From positions 1 to 52,170 of the forward strand of contig JACQFE010000024.1 in assembly GCA_016200265.1 (NCBI GenBank): a DNA stretch of 52,170 nucleotides, given 5' to 3'. Both the position numbers and the translations under genes were made by a program. The notes under the pieces are model-generated. The model worked only from the letters and a program-made list of their open reading frames with translations, made no database searches and was not told the DNA's origin. Shown here in pieces: positions 1-8,170 of this stretch (positions are counted from its first letter, which is position 1; each line of letters opens with the position of its first letter). This DNA comes from Planctomycetota bacterium (GTDB lineage Bacteria > Planctomycetota > Phycisphaerae > UBA1845).

Positions 1-2
1 TG

Positions 3-137
3 GCCCGATCACTGCCGGACTCAATTACTCGCCTTGTTCCCAGCGATTTCGAGGCGAAATACTTTCTCTTTGTTTCCAGCAACATCGGTGTCCGGCGTTT
101 AGGCCTGTTCGCCGTCGGAGGCCCGCGAGAAAAGTGA
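3..137 (+). CDS. C-terminal end of an unidentified protein cut by the left edge
   Basis: Reading from base 3, 44 codons run open to a TGA at 135-137. The translation ends DFEAKYFLFVSSNIGVRRLG followed by a short basic tail, which reads like protein (alternating hydrophobic strands) rather than a shadow frame. No start is visible inside the window and the family cannot be named from this fragment. It would be on the same strand as resB, more than 300 bp upstream of it. It could also be chance, since an open stretch of this length is not rare. Confidence 0.3.
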   Translation, partial: ARSLPDSITRLVPSDFEAKYFLFVSSNIGVRRLGLFAVGGPREK

Positions 138-460
138 TCAACGCCTTGTTCGCAACCCAAGCGCAGACAAACGACAAGGCATGGAGCTAGAATGGTCCAG
201 CGGCCATTCAAAGCCATAAACCAGCTTACAACCTCCAATTTGATGTTACATTTGATTACTTGTCTTCGCTCGCCTGGCACGAAAATTGCCAGAGTGACAG
301 GCAGACTTTCGGGAGATTTCCTGATATGCTGGAAACCGATGGAAAATTGATCCCAACCCGGCATATTCGGACTGATTGATGGATTGGAGTGGTTGGCATC
401 GCCGCTTTCAACCCTCGAATCGAAGGGTTGATCGGTCGCACCACAGAAAGTTCGCATTCG
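138..460. other. Intergenic region upstream of resB; no gene seen
   Basis: No convincing reading frame, hairpin or promoter stands out. A minus-strand ORF covering 256-591 is rich in Pro, Arg and Ser, overlaps the start of resB and has no family features, so it is not called. The promoter of the resB-ccsA pair is presumably here. Confidence 0.5.
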
Positions 461-2848
461 ATGATAAGCCTAAGTGGAAGTGCAGGGAATGGCAGTTTGG
501 CATTGAAACAACCCCGCGGCCCTTTTCTGGCCGTTGTGGATGCTTTCGGCAGCCTGTGGTGCGGAATCATCCTCGCGACGATTCTCTTCATTTATTGCTC
601 GGTCGGCAGCGCCATGCCCACCATCCGGCAGCTCCCCTCCATCGAAAAGACGGAATTCGAGTGGTTCTGCTGGTGGCCATTTAGCGCACTGATTGTGCTA
701 TTTTGCGCATCTTTGATTCTCTCGACGATCCGACGAATTCCGTTCCGCGTCGCGAATCTCGGCGTGTGGACGATTCACGCGGGAATCATCGTTCTAGCGA
801 TCGGCAGTTATTACTACTTCGGCACGAAAGTCGAAGGCGACGCACCCGTCTTTCGACGCAGCGTCACCATCGAGCTTCCTGGAGTAACTGACAAATCCAA
901 TCGAGTGGTGGCCGTGAAAGGTGCTCACAAGGAGGTCATCGCCGGGCCGGACTTGTGGAAGTTCGACATCGCCGACACCAACCCATCCTGGCCGCTCCTT
1001 TCCGATGCCGACAAGGGCAAGACCGCGTTCGCTGTAAACGTCCGCGTATCGCCGCCGAACGGCGAACCCTTCATCCGGCAATTGCTCGATGGCTATCCGC
1101 AATACACCGAAGATGTGATTCCCGGCAAAGGCCGCGCAATCAAATCCACCGGCAAAAAATTGCTCGATGAAAATCTGCGACTTGCCCTGGATTACGAGCC
1201 GCAGGAATACTTCCATATTCAAGATACCTGGGCCTTGTTCTTGCGCCGTGCGGGTGACCGCGAATGGGTCGAGCGCCCGATCGAGGGCCTGCCGCGATAC
1301 AACAATCGCATTGCCTCGCGCGACCAGGTGTTCAATGACCCATCCGATCCGCTCGTCATTCGCGCCATCGATCTATCCGTGCCGACGGAAGATGCATCGC
1401 ATGACGCGCTTGCCGGTGACTCTGTCCACGTGACCGGCTACTTGCGGTACGCCCGCTTGGATCGCCAATGGCGAGACGGAGGCGACCGCTGGAACCCGGT
1501 GCTGCAGCTGACCGCGAACGCAGAGGGAATGGAGCCGCGTGCCTACGAGCTTGCGGCCTTCGACCCGGCCCAAAATTCCGCCGGTGACGGAGTCGTTCAA
1601 TTCGTGTGGCTCAACGACGCTTCTCGTATCGTAAATCTGCCCACGGACTCCAACGCGAACATGCAGATTACCGTCCCCGCCGCGAACGTGGACATCAACA
1701 CACCGATCACCGAACAATCCATCAACGGCGATATGATCCCCATCAAAGACACCGACTTCGCGTATCGCATTCTCGGCCTCAATGACAATTTGCATTTGCC
1801 GGGCATCGATCACACGGTCTCCATTGCGGTGGTGGAAATTCGCACGCCCGAGGGCGTGATTCGTCGCTGGGTTGCGGACGATCCCGAGCGCACGCGTGAC
1901 CTGCGCGGCGGCGATGACCCGCACAATGCTGCCGCGTCACCCCCCGATCCACGCGTCAAGTTGATGTATCATCCCGCGTCCGCACCGATTCTGTTCGCTG
2001 CATACCCGGGCGGCCTGCACTTCCGGTTCAACGGTCCTTCAGGCCAGCGAATTGATCGCGACCCGCATCCCGGCGAATTCGTCGACGTGACATCAGGCTT
2101 GAGCATTCGCGTGGACGCGCTGTGGGAACGAGCGATCTCGCAGGAAAAACCTCGCATCATCCCTCCGTCGGAGCAGCAATCGAAAGCCGGCGAAACATTC
2201 TCAATGATCCGACTCGAAGTCGATGCCGGTCGCGGCGCTACGCAAACCAAGTGGGTATCCTACACGCCGTATGCGTTCACTGATCAGGCGTATGCCGCCA
2301 GCGGTCGATTCAGCTATGCACCAGTGCGATTCACAACTCCGAAAGGCGATCTCGAAGTTTTGTTTTCACGCCACCGGATGAAACTGCCCGCCCCGATTGC
2401 GTTGGACAACTTCACGCTGGATGCACATCTCGGCGGATACACGGGCAGCGCGCTGACCATCCGCAATTATTTGAGCCAGTTGCGATTTTTCGACGGTGGC
2501 AATTGGACGCCGCCCGTGGAAATCGCCGTGAATCAGCCAACCGCCTTCGGCGGCCTGCACTACTTCCAATCAAGCTGGGATCCGCCCGATGAGCGAACCA
2601 CCGGAAGTGGAATGTGCTTCACCGGCTTGGGCATTGGAAATCGAAACGGCGTCGGCGTGCAACTCGCCGGATGTTGCATGGCCGTCGCGGGAATGATCTT
2701 TGCGTTCTATGTGAAACCAATGCTTCGTCGCAAAGGCTCTGGACCCAGCGGCCGGCGTGACGCAGCCGAGGCGGATGAACAATTGCGCCGCCCTCGAGCA
2801 AGCGGAGCGAAGCTTGCGGCGACCGGCGTACGATCTGAATCTCATTGA
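461..2848 (+). CDS. resB: Cytochrome c biogenesis protein ResB-like
   Basis: ResB works with CcsA in System II cytochrome c maturation, holding and delivering haem and apocytochrome on the outer face of the inner membrane. Near the N-terminus there is a hydrophobic segment (LWCGIILATILFIYCSVGSA), the usual first ResB helix with its MPTIRQ loop. A second follows (CWWPFSALIVLFCASLILST) and a third (WTIHAGIIVLAIGSYYYFGT) containing a His. A periplasmic domain of about 600 residues comes next, and a last helix near the C-terminus (LAGCCMAVAGMIFAFYVKPM) before a charged tail. At about 795 residues it is far longer than classical ResB, as is common for planctomycete versions. ATG 461 is preferred because it leaves a short cytoplasmic leader; an in-frame GTG at 389 would add 24 residues. 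Neither has a strong ribosome site. ccsA follows after 12 bp, so the two are probably co-transcribed. Confidence 0.85.
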   Translation: MISLSGSAGNGSLALKQPRGPFLAVVDAFGSLWCGIILATILFIYCSVGSAMPTIRQLPSIEKTEFEWFCWWPFSALIVLFCASLILSTIRRIPFRVANLGVWTIHAGIIVLAIGSYYYFGTKVEGDAPVFRRSVTIELPGVTDKSNRVVAVKGAHKEVIAGPDLWKFDIADTNPSWPLLSDADKGKTAFAVNVRVSPPNGEPFIRQLLDGYPQYTEDVIPGKGRAIKSTGKKLLDENLRLALDYEPQEYFHIQDTWALFLRRAGDREWVERPIEGLPRYNNRIASRDQVFNDPSDPLVIRAIDLSVPTEDASHDALAGDSVHVTGYLRYARLDRQWRDGGDRWNPVLQLTANAEGMEPRAYELAAFDPAQNSAGDGVVQFVWLNDASRIVNLPTDSNANMQITVPAANVDINTPITEQSINGDMIPIKDTDFAYRILGLNDNLHLPGIDHTVSIAVVEIRTPEGVIRRWVADDPERTRDLRGGDDPHNAAASPPDPRVKLMYHPASAPILFAAYPGGLHFRFNGPSGQRIDRDPHPGEFVDVTSGLSIRVDALWERAISQEKPRIIPPSEQQSKAGETFSMIRLEVDAGRGATQTKWVSYTPYAFTDQAYAASGRFSYAPVRFTTPKGDLEVLFSRHRMKLPAPIALDNFTLDAHLGGYTGSALTIRNYLSQLRFFDGGNWTPPVEIAVNQPTAFGGLHYFQSSWDPPDERTTGSGMCFTGLGIGNRNGVGVQLAGCCMAVAGMIFAFYVKPMLRRKGSGPSGRRDAAEADEQLRRPRASGAKLAATGVRSESH

Positions 2849-2860
2849 CGGAAAAGAAAA

Positions 2861-4879
2861 ATGAAATGGCTTTCCCGCATACGCTTGATTGACGGCATGG
2901 TGATAACAGCCATTGTGTTGGTCTGCAGCTTGATGCCGCATGGATCGTCAACTTCATCCACATCCAAGCCGTCCGAATTCGCCGGAAAGGTGGATCTTGA
3001 TCCCCTGTATCGCACGGCGGTGCAGGCTGACGGCCGCCTGCGATCCTTCGAATCCCATGCCAAGACGTTTATCGCCGGCTACATCACCGGCGCTCGCAGC
3101 GTGCATGGCCAAACCAACGGCTTCACCTACCTCGACATGATGTTTCGACCGGAGACGTATGCCGGAGAAGAATTGGTTTACGTCAAGAACAAGGAAGTCC
3201 GCAAACAGATTCTCGACGCCGGCGCGACGTTCCCCGGCCTCGACAAAGCGACGCACGATCGCCTCATGGAGCAGGGACTTTTCCCGCGCACGCTGCTTTC
3301 GTACCGTCCGGTGAATGAGCTGCTCCAGCGGCTCGAGCGCGATCTGATCCGCACCGCCAAGGTCGTCGACGCAATTCGCGGCGCGATGAGCGTCTGCGAG
3401 CCGAGAGTGCTGTCGAGCAATTTGCGGATGATCGCCCCCCCCGATGGCGACGTGCATCATCCGTGGTTCACGTTCGACGAACTTTCCGGCACAGCGCGGG
3501 CGCCGAGCGATAACATGCATTCCAATGTCACTGCCGCGGCACCGGCCGAAATCCCCGGTCTGGCGGCGGAATCCCAGAAAAAACTTGTCGACGCATGGAC
3601 CGGCCTTCGAAAAGGCTGGCAGGCCCAGGACGCCGCGGCCGTAAACCAGCAGATCGCCGCCCTCGCCGACATCTTGCCGACCATCGGCACGACGCTTTAC
3701 CCAAGTCCAGGCCGCCTCGCGACCGAAAGCTGGTATTTCCGCTATCAAAGCATGACCTGGGTTTGGCTCATTTATCTTCTCGCTGTGATTCCGCTGCTCA
3801 TGTCCGTCATCTACAAATGGGAACGTGCACGCACCATCGGCATGATTATGTTCGGCCTCGCCTTTCTTGCCCACACGACAGCCATCGGCATCCGCTGGTA
3901 CATCTCCGGCCGCTGGCCCAATGCGAATATGTTTGAAGCCCTGACGACTTCCGCATGGTTCGGCGGACTTGGCGCGATGATCCTCGAATGGGCCGCGCGA
4001 CGCAGCGCACTTCGCAATCTCTTCGCCCTCGGCTCGGCGGTGACGTCGATGGTCGCATTGATGGCCGCATACTTTTTGCCCGCGCAGCTCGACTCCGCAA
4101 TCAACAACAAGATGGCCGCCCTCAACGATATCTGGCTCTACATTCACACCAATATGATCATCTGGAGCTACGCGGTCATCGGTCTTGCGTGCGTGCCTGC
4201 TGTTCTTCAACTGCGCCATCGCTGGTGTCAATTGTGGGATTCCCGCTCGATCGCCAAGGCTCGCCTGATTCTGCTGCCGATCTCGCTCGGCGTATTCAAT
4301 TACACGGCCTACCTGTTGCTGATGCACGCCATCGCCCACGACTCTCCGGATTTCGCGCTGCCGGGTCGAAAGCTGATGGCCGTCGGCGCTGGTTTTTGGG
4401 CTTCGCTTGTGTTGATCGCGATGGAGGCTTTTGACGCTCGCGCTCGACGACGCGTCAGCGGTTTGACGGAGCGCTTTGCTTCCGGCGGAGCGGCCTCAAT
4501 GATGGGCGGATCGGCATCCATGATGATGGGTCAACAGAGCGGCGGCTCGTTCCTCCGTCCCGAAGGTCCAACAGTGGGCCAGGTCTTCGACGGCGCAACA
4601 ATGGTGCTCGTCGAACTTGCGTTCATCATGCTCTGGACGGGTACGGTCATGGGCGCGATCTGGGCCGACCACTCCTGGGGACGCCCCTGGGGCTGGGATC
4701 CCAAGGAAGTCTTCGCTCTGAATACGTTCTTGATCTTCCTGATTCTCATCCACGTGCGCCTGAAGGTGAAGGACAAGGCCTTCTGGACCGCTGTCCTCGC
4801 CATCGTGGGCTACGAGGTGATGTTGTTCAACTGGATCGTGGTGAACTTCATCATCAGCGGCCTGCACAGCTACGCATAA
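2861..4879 (+). CDS. ccsA: Cytochrome c biogenesis protein CcsA (haem-handling WWD protein)
   Basis: CcsA exports haem and ligates it to apocytochrome c together with ResB. The tryptophan-rich signature WGRPWGWDPKEVF lies near residue 610 and identifies the WWD-domain family. The C-terminal 380 residues carry about eight membrane helices. The first 280 residues are unusual for CcsA: one helix (MVITAIVLVCSLMPHG), then a periplasmic region beginning LDPLYRTAVQADGRLRSFES. This recalls the 'pVqddGRikpldT' segment of the long CcsA proteins of Bacteroidota and Epsilonproteobacteria. The ATG at 2861 follows an AG-rich stretch (ggaaaagaaaa) and lies 12 bp after resB. A Met/Ser/Gly-rich loop (SMMGGSASMMMGQQSGGS) precedes the last helices and is probably a cytoplasmic linker. 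Confidence 0.92.
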   Translation: MKWLSRIRLIDGMVITAIVLVCSLMPHGSSTSSTSKPSEFAGKVDLDPLYRTAVQADGRLRSFESHAKTFIAGYITGARSVHGQTNGFTYLDMMFRPETYAGEELVYVKNKEVRKQILDAGATFPGLDKATHDRLMEQGLFPRTLLSYRPVNELLQRLERDLIRTAKVVDAIRGAMSVCEPRVLSSNLRMIAPPDGDVHHPWFTFDELSGTARAPSDNMHSNVTAAAPAEIPGLAAESQKKLVDAWTGLRKGWQAQDAAAVNQQIAALADILPTIGTTLYPSPGRLATESWYFRYQSMTWVWLIYLLAVIPLLMSVIYKWERARTIGMIMFGLAFLAHTTAIGIRWYISGRWPNANMFEALTTSAWFGGLGAMILEWAARRSALRNLFALGSAVTSMVALMAAYFLPAQLDSAINNKMAALNDIWLYIHTNMIIWSYAVIGLACVPAVLQLRHRWCQLWDSRSIAKARLILLPISLGVFNYTAYLLLMHAIAHDSPDFALPGRKLMAVGAGFWASLVLIAMEAFDARARRRVSGLTERFASGGAASMMGGSASMMMGQQSGGSFLRPEGPTVGQVFDGATMVLVELAFIMLWTGTVMGAIWADHSWGRPWGWDPKEVFALNTFLIFLILIHVRLKVKDKAFWTAVLAIVGYEVMLFNWIVVNFIISGLHSYA

Positions 4880-5348
4880 CGCGAACTCATTCGCCATGCC
4901 ACGATCCGAGCCGGAAGCGTCAGCGCCCGGTGCATCTTGATGCGCCGATTTTCGCAGAGATTTCACCACGAAGCCCACGAAGGCGGAGTAAAGCGAGACT
5001 TTCAGATGGGTTCGTTTGGAAAGTACGTTTTTCACGAATGTCATGGTGTGACACTGCCACCGATGCGGTGCGAATGGGTGAAATGTTCGAAAGTTTGAAG
5101 AGTGCCACCGAAAACGGTGAATTGGGACGATCGAAGAGCGAATGGTAAAGAGCGAAACGGAGTAAAGGGACATTTCCCGCAGATTGCGCAGAGCTGCGCA
5201 GATTGAGAATGTGGGAGAACATGATTCCACAAAGGAAGAACGTCTGGGATGATCGGTGAATTGTGCGAATTCGGCGAGCGCCGGGCCAATGGTTTGTCAC
5301 ACTCAAGTTTGAGGGTTCGAGACCTTCAAATTCGAATGTGATAAGCCA
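4880..5348. other. Convergent intergenic region with repeat-like fragments; no gene
   Basis: It lies between the ends of ccsA and the minus-strand cheB-like gene. It holds short repetitive motifs: ttcaccacgaagcccacgaagg near 4961 and cgcagattgcgcag-type repeats at 5177-5208. The latter core also appears at 14792-14810 beside the parS sites. A large inverted repeat lies at 5297-5341. The small ORFs here have no protein-like features. Confidence 0.6.
5297..5341. terminator. Imperfect 19-bp inverted repeat between convergent genes
   Basis: The arms 5297-5315 and 5323-5341 pair at 15 Watson-Crick and 2 G-T positions with two mismatches, around a 7-base loop. The position, between two genes that end facing each other, suits a bidirectional terminator. 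There is no clear T-run on either side, so the role is inferred. The loop (ttcgaga) happens to mimic a tRNA T-loop. Confidence 0.4.
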
Positions 5349-6431
5349 CTAGACTGGTTGTAGGAACGCCACCTGCTCCACAAGGCTCACGATTTTTGGT
5401 ACAATTTCTCCAACACGCAACACATGATCAATGGCGCTGTTCCGTAGCGCGGACGCCGGGATGCCAGGAACATCGCAGGGGCCAAGGTCCTGGAGGATGA
5501 CCGTTCCGCCGCGATTCTTCACTGACTTCACACCGTCCATCGCATCGGAGTCGCTGCCACTCAAGACCACCGCAATGACTCGATCTCCAAACGCCTCCGA
5601 CGCCGATTCAAACAAGGGATTGACCGATGAACGCAAGTGGCGGATTTTTCGCCCTTCACTCACCGTGATCGTACGATCCATGTTGATGGAAAGGTGCTGG
5701 TTGGGCGGGGCCATGTACACTCGGCCAGAACGCAACGCTTCACCGGACTCGGCGATTTTCACCGGAAGTCGGCTGCGCAACCTGATCAGGTCTGGCAACG
5801 GATCGCACGCTCGATTCGTACGATGCAACACGAGCGCCAATGGCGAAGGGAAATTCTTCGGCAAGTTGTCCAATATCTGCATTATTGACCTGAGCCCGCC
5901 CGCCGATGCCGCGATCACGGTGATTGATGCCGTTTTGGAACAACGAGGAGCTTCGGTTCTTGACGCTGACCCTCGTGCGAGCACGGCATTCGACAACGCA
6001 ACGCCATTTGTGTTTTTGCCGGCGTCTGAATCCGAATCACACCGGTGGATTCGTTCGACGATCGCGCGATCGCTCAATTTCGGAGTGGTTTCGAGACGAA
6101 TGTTCGGGCAATTGGGATTCTTCTGAAGCCGTGAAGCGAGTCCACGTTTCGTTTCGCATGGTCCCATGACAATCACGGCGCTGCAGTTTGGAATGGCCTC
6201 GGAAACCCGGTCGAAAAAGCAATGGAGTCCATTCTCACCGCAAATTCGATCCCGGCACGCCGAACTTTTGTCAATATCCGGCGAAGACAGATCCCCGGCC
6301 TGGCTAGCACGGCGTTGGTGGGGTTCCACAAATGAATGAACGGTCGCAAAAGCAACGGGGACTCCGTTCTCAATTCGAATGATCCGTGCCCAGGCACGAT
6401 CGATCCAAATTCCCGCGAATGCGCGTTTCAT
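5349..6431 (-). CDS. baeRF/eRF1-like domain fused to orphan CheB-type methylesterase domain
   Basis: Residues 1-130 (WIDRAWARIIRIENG, then FFDRVSEAIPNCSAVIVMGP, ETTPKLSD) match the layout of the small bacterial 'translational machinery'/eRF1-like proteins: a WIDH-like strand, GPxExK and an ETTxKxTD segment. A Ser/Asn/Cys-rich linker follows. From about residue 168 there is a CheB catalytic domain with a probable triad Ser176 (AASAGGL), His203 (VLHRTN) and Asp296 (LSGSDSDAMDG), plus the MAPPNQH and LFESASEAFGDRV segments. The usual response-regulator receiver is absent, and no cheR or chemoreceptor gene is nearby, so it is not a standard chemotaxis CheB. The domain may act on another glutamyl ester or bind a different partner. 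ATG 6431 starts exactly at the conserved MKRAFAGIWID; the frame is open 69 bp further upstream. Confidence 0.78.
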   Translation of the reverse strand: MKRAFAGIWIDRAWARIIRIENGVPVAFATVHSFVEPHQRRASQAGDLSSPDIDKSSACRDRICGENGLHCFFDRVSEAIPNCSAVIVMGPCETKRGLASRLQKNPNCPNIRLETTPKLSDRAIVERIHRCDSDSDAGKNTNGVALSNAVLARGSASRTEAPRCSKTASITVIAASAGGLRSIMQILDNLPKNFPSPLALVLHRTNRACDPLPDLIRLRSRLPVKIAESGEALRSGRVYMAPPNQHLSINMDRTITVSEGRKIRHLRSSVNPLFESASEAFGDRVIAVVLSGSDSDAMDGVKSVKNRGGTVILQDLGPCDVPGIPASALRNSAIDHVLRVGEIVPKIVSLVEQVAFLQPV

Positions 6432-6922
6432 GGCTGAGTGTCCGTCGCAGCGGATGCCGAGTACGCACGACGAGAACAACGAACGGACAATCCGTCCCAA
6501 CAGATCATGACTTCTTTTGGCCGCTCGGTGCTCCGTCTCACCACACTCCCGGCACGCATTTCAACAATGCATGATGCGTGCCACTCGGAAGACGTGGCGT
6601 TTCCGGCGAAGTGAATCCGACTTCAAGGCTGCCCGGCCGGGCCCGGTTGAGAAGCGCTGTGGAGATTCCGCACAAGATTGCGCGATTTGACACAATGGCC
6701 CGTGAATCGAAGCGGCAAAGCACGCGGCACGCTAGATGGGTTCTCCGCGCATCGAGGGGGACATTTGAAAGGAAGGATGATGATCATACAGGCAGAGGAG
6801 TCATCTCCGAGGAATGCGGCGGCGTGAAGGCCTGCATTCCTTGACAGCCAGGGGGGCGAGCCTGCCATCGCGCATGGGTGAACACTTGTCACCCGCCGCA
6901 AGTGGACATAAAAAGCCTTCCC
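6432..6922. other. Divergent intergenic region
   Basis: It separates the minus-strand cheB fusion from the plus-strand channel gene and should hold both promoters. Apart from the 9-bp dyad at 6551-6582 no element stands out. The ORFs crossing it (6578-6844 plus, 6623-7120 minus) are Arg/Ser-rich and look like shadow frames. Confidence 0.5.
6551..6582. promoter_or_regulatory. Perfect 9-bp inverted repeat in the divergent promoter region
   Basis: ggcacgcat (6551-6559) is repeated inverted as atgcgtgcc (6574-6582), 14 bases apart. Inside it a second pair (gcatt/aatgc) can form an alternative, smaller hairpin. The place between divergent genes is compatible with an operator or attenuator. There is no regulator gene next to it. 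Confidence 0.35.
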
Positions 6923-7630
6923 ATGGCCACGAACCCCAACTCGAGGCGCGGAGACGACGCGGCCGCTGGCCGTGTCGTTCGCGGAAAGTTCTTTTATCTC
7001 CTTATGGCGATGATCGTGCTGCTCGTGGCCTATCCGTACGTCGGCACAGATATTGCGGGACGCGTCTTCGTAAATGCCCTGAATCTCTGCGTCCTGGTGC
7101 TGGCGATATTTGCGATTCAACGTTCTCGGCGGAATCTTCTGATTGGAGTGCTGTTGGCCATTCCCACGCTCACCGGGCAGTGTCTCTATCTCGCCACCGG
7201 CGAAAAATTAGCCGTTCGAGTTGCGGCCGTAGGTTTGCTCATCTTTTTCACATTTATTGTTACGAACATCCTGCTTTACGTGCTTCGCGGGGCGGAGGTC
7301 ACCGCGGACAAAATTTGCGGTGCGATCTGCGCGTACATGTTGTTTGCACTGATGTGGACAACGGCCTACGCCCTTGTCGAAAGCACGCACCCGGGATCAT
7401 TTACACCAGCGATGGCGCGTACATCCGAGGGGCGCGTGGATTTTTACGCCCTGCTGTACTTCAGCATCGTGACGCTGACCACGACTGGATACGGGGACAT
7501 CGTGCCAATCACCACGTACGCCCGGTCACTTGCCAATCTCGAACAGTTAGTGGGTGTGTTTTATGTGGCGATTCTGGTGGCGCGGCTTGCCGGACTATAT
7601 CCGCATCGAGTGGACCGCGGCTCCAAGTAA
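6923..7630 (+). CDS. Six-helix potassium-type ion channel
   Basis: A membrane protein of 235 residues. The pore signature TLTTTGYGDIVPIT carries the TxGYGD selectivity filter of K+ channels and sits between the last two helices (ICGAICAYMLFALMWTTAYALV and QLVGVFYVAILVARLAGLY). Four more hydrophobic helices precede it (beginning FFYLLMAMIVLLVAYPYV), giving a 6TM layout. They lack the regular Arg/Lys ladder of a voltage sensor, and there is no RCK/TrkA cytosolic domain. ATG 6923 is preferred; an in-frame GTG at 6878 would add 15 residues, and neither has a clear ribosome site. It converges on the Clp-N gene with only 20 bp between. Confidence 0.85.
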   Translation: MATNPNSRRGDDAAAGRVVRGKFFYLLMAMIVLLVAYPYVGTDIAGRVFVNALNLCVLVLAIFAIQRSRRNLLIGVLLAIPTLTGQCLYLATGEKLAVRVAAVGLLIFFTFIVTNILLYVLRGAEVTADKICGAICAYMLFALMWTTAYALVESTHPGSFTPAMARTSEGRVDFYALLYFSIVTLTTTGYGDIVPITTYARSLANLEQLVGVFYVAILVARLAGLYPHRVDRGSK

Positions 7631-7650
7631 TAACTCGCGGTTGTGGATCG

Positions 7651-8094
7651 TTATTCAGTGGATTTCATCGCCGCCAATTCGCGGCGGATATCATCCGGGG
7701 TGAGGCCGAACGCCTTCAACGCTTTGTGCGCGACGCTGCCTTTTTCAAGGAGTAATGCGAGCAAGAGGTGTTCGGTGCATACTTCGGTGGAGCCAAGTTC
7801 CTGACACTGTTCAACGGCCGTCGCCATGACATTCTTGAAATGCGGCGTACCGGGAAGCCGGCCGAAGACCCAGGTCTCCTCCATTTGTTTCTTAATGAGC
7901 TTTTCGATCTCCTCGCGGAGCCTTGAGATGGTGATTCCTTTCCGACTAAGCACCTCCGCTCCGAGGCCGTGACCCTCCTTGGCGATCGCGAGCAGGACGT
8001 GTTCCGTACCCACATATTCACGCTCGTATTCGCGGGCGATTGTGTTGGCGAGTTTGATGACATCGCCAACGCGCTTGCTTGATTTTGGGAGCAC
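7651..8094 (-). CDS. Stand-alone Clp N-terminal (double Clp_N repeat) domain protein
   Basis: 147 residues containing two Clp_N repeats (about 8-70 and 83-142), marked by EYVGTEHVLLAIAKEGHG and CTEHLLLALLLEKGSVAHKA, as in the N-domain of ClpC. No AAA+ module follows. Such proteins may act as adaptors or decoys for substrates of a ClpC-ClpP machine. The start is a GTG with a perfect ggagag Shine-Dalgarno at 8101-8106, six bases upstream. No clp or chaperone genes are visible in the window. Confidence 0.9.
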   Translation of the reverse strand: MLPKSSKRVGDVIKLANTIAREYEREYVGTEHVLLAIAKEGHGLGAEVLSRKGITISRLREEIEKLIKKQMEETWVFGRLPGTPHFKNVMATAVEQCQELGSTEVCTEHLLLALLLEKGSVAHKALKAFGLTPDDIRRELAAMKSTE

Positions 8095-8170
8095 GCAATT
8101 CTCTCCGATCCCTCCGCCAAGTAGGCGCTTCGCGGAAGGTCAATGGAATACGAACCGGCTGATCCTTTTT

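Noticed and set aside
2954..4339. 461-codon minus-strand ORF opposite ccsA
   Set aside because: Shadow frame: His/Asp/Gly-rich, no family features, and the opposite strand has a clear CcsA with the WWD motif.
5265..5345. tRNA-like T-arm (gaggg-ttcgaga-ccttc) with a partly matching acceptor stem
   Set aside because: No anticodon stem or D-arm can be formed upstream at the required spacing. The T-arm is the top of a larger inverted repeat.
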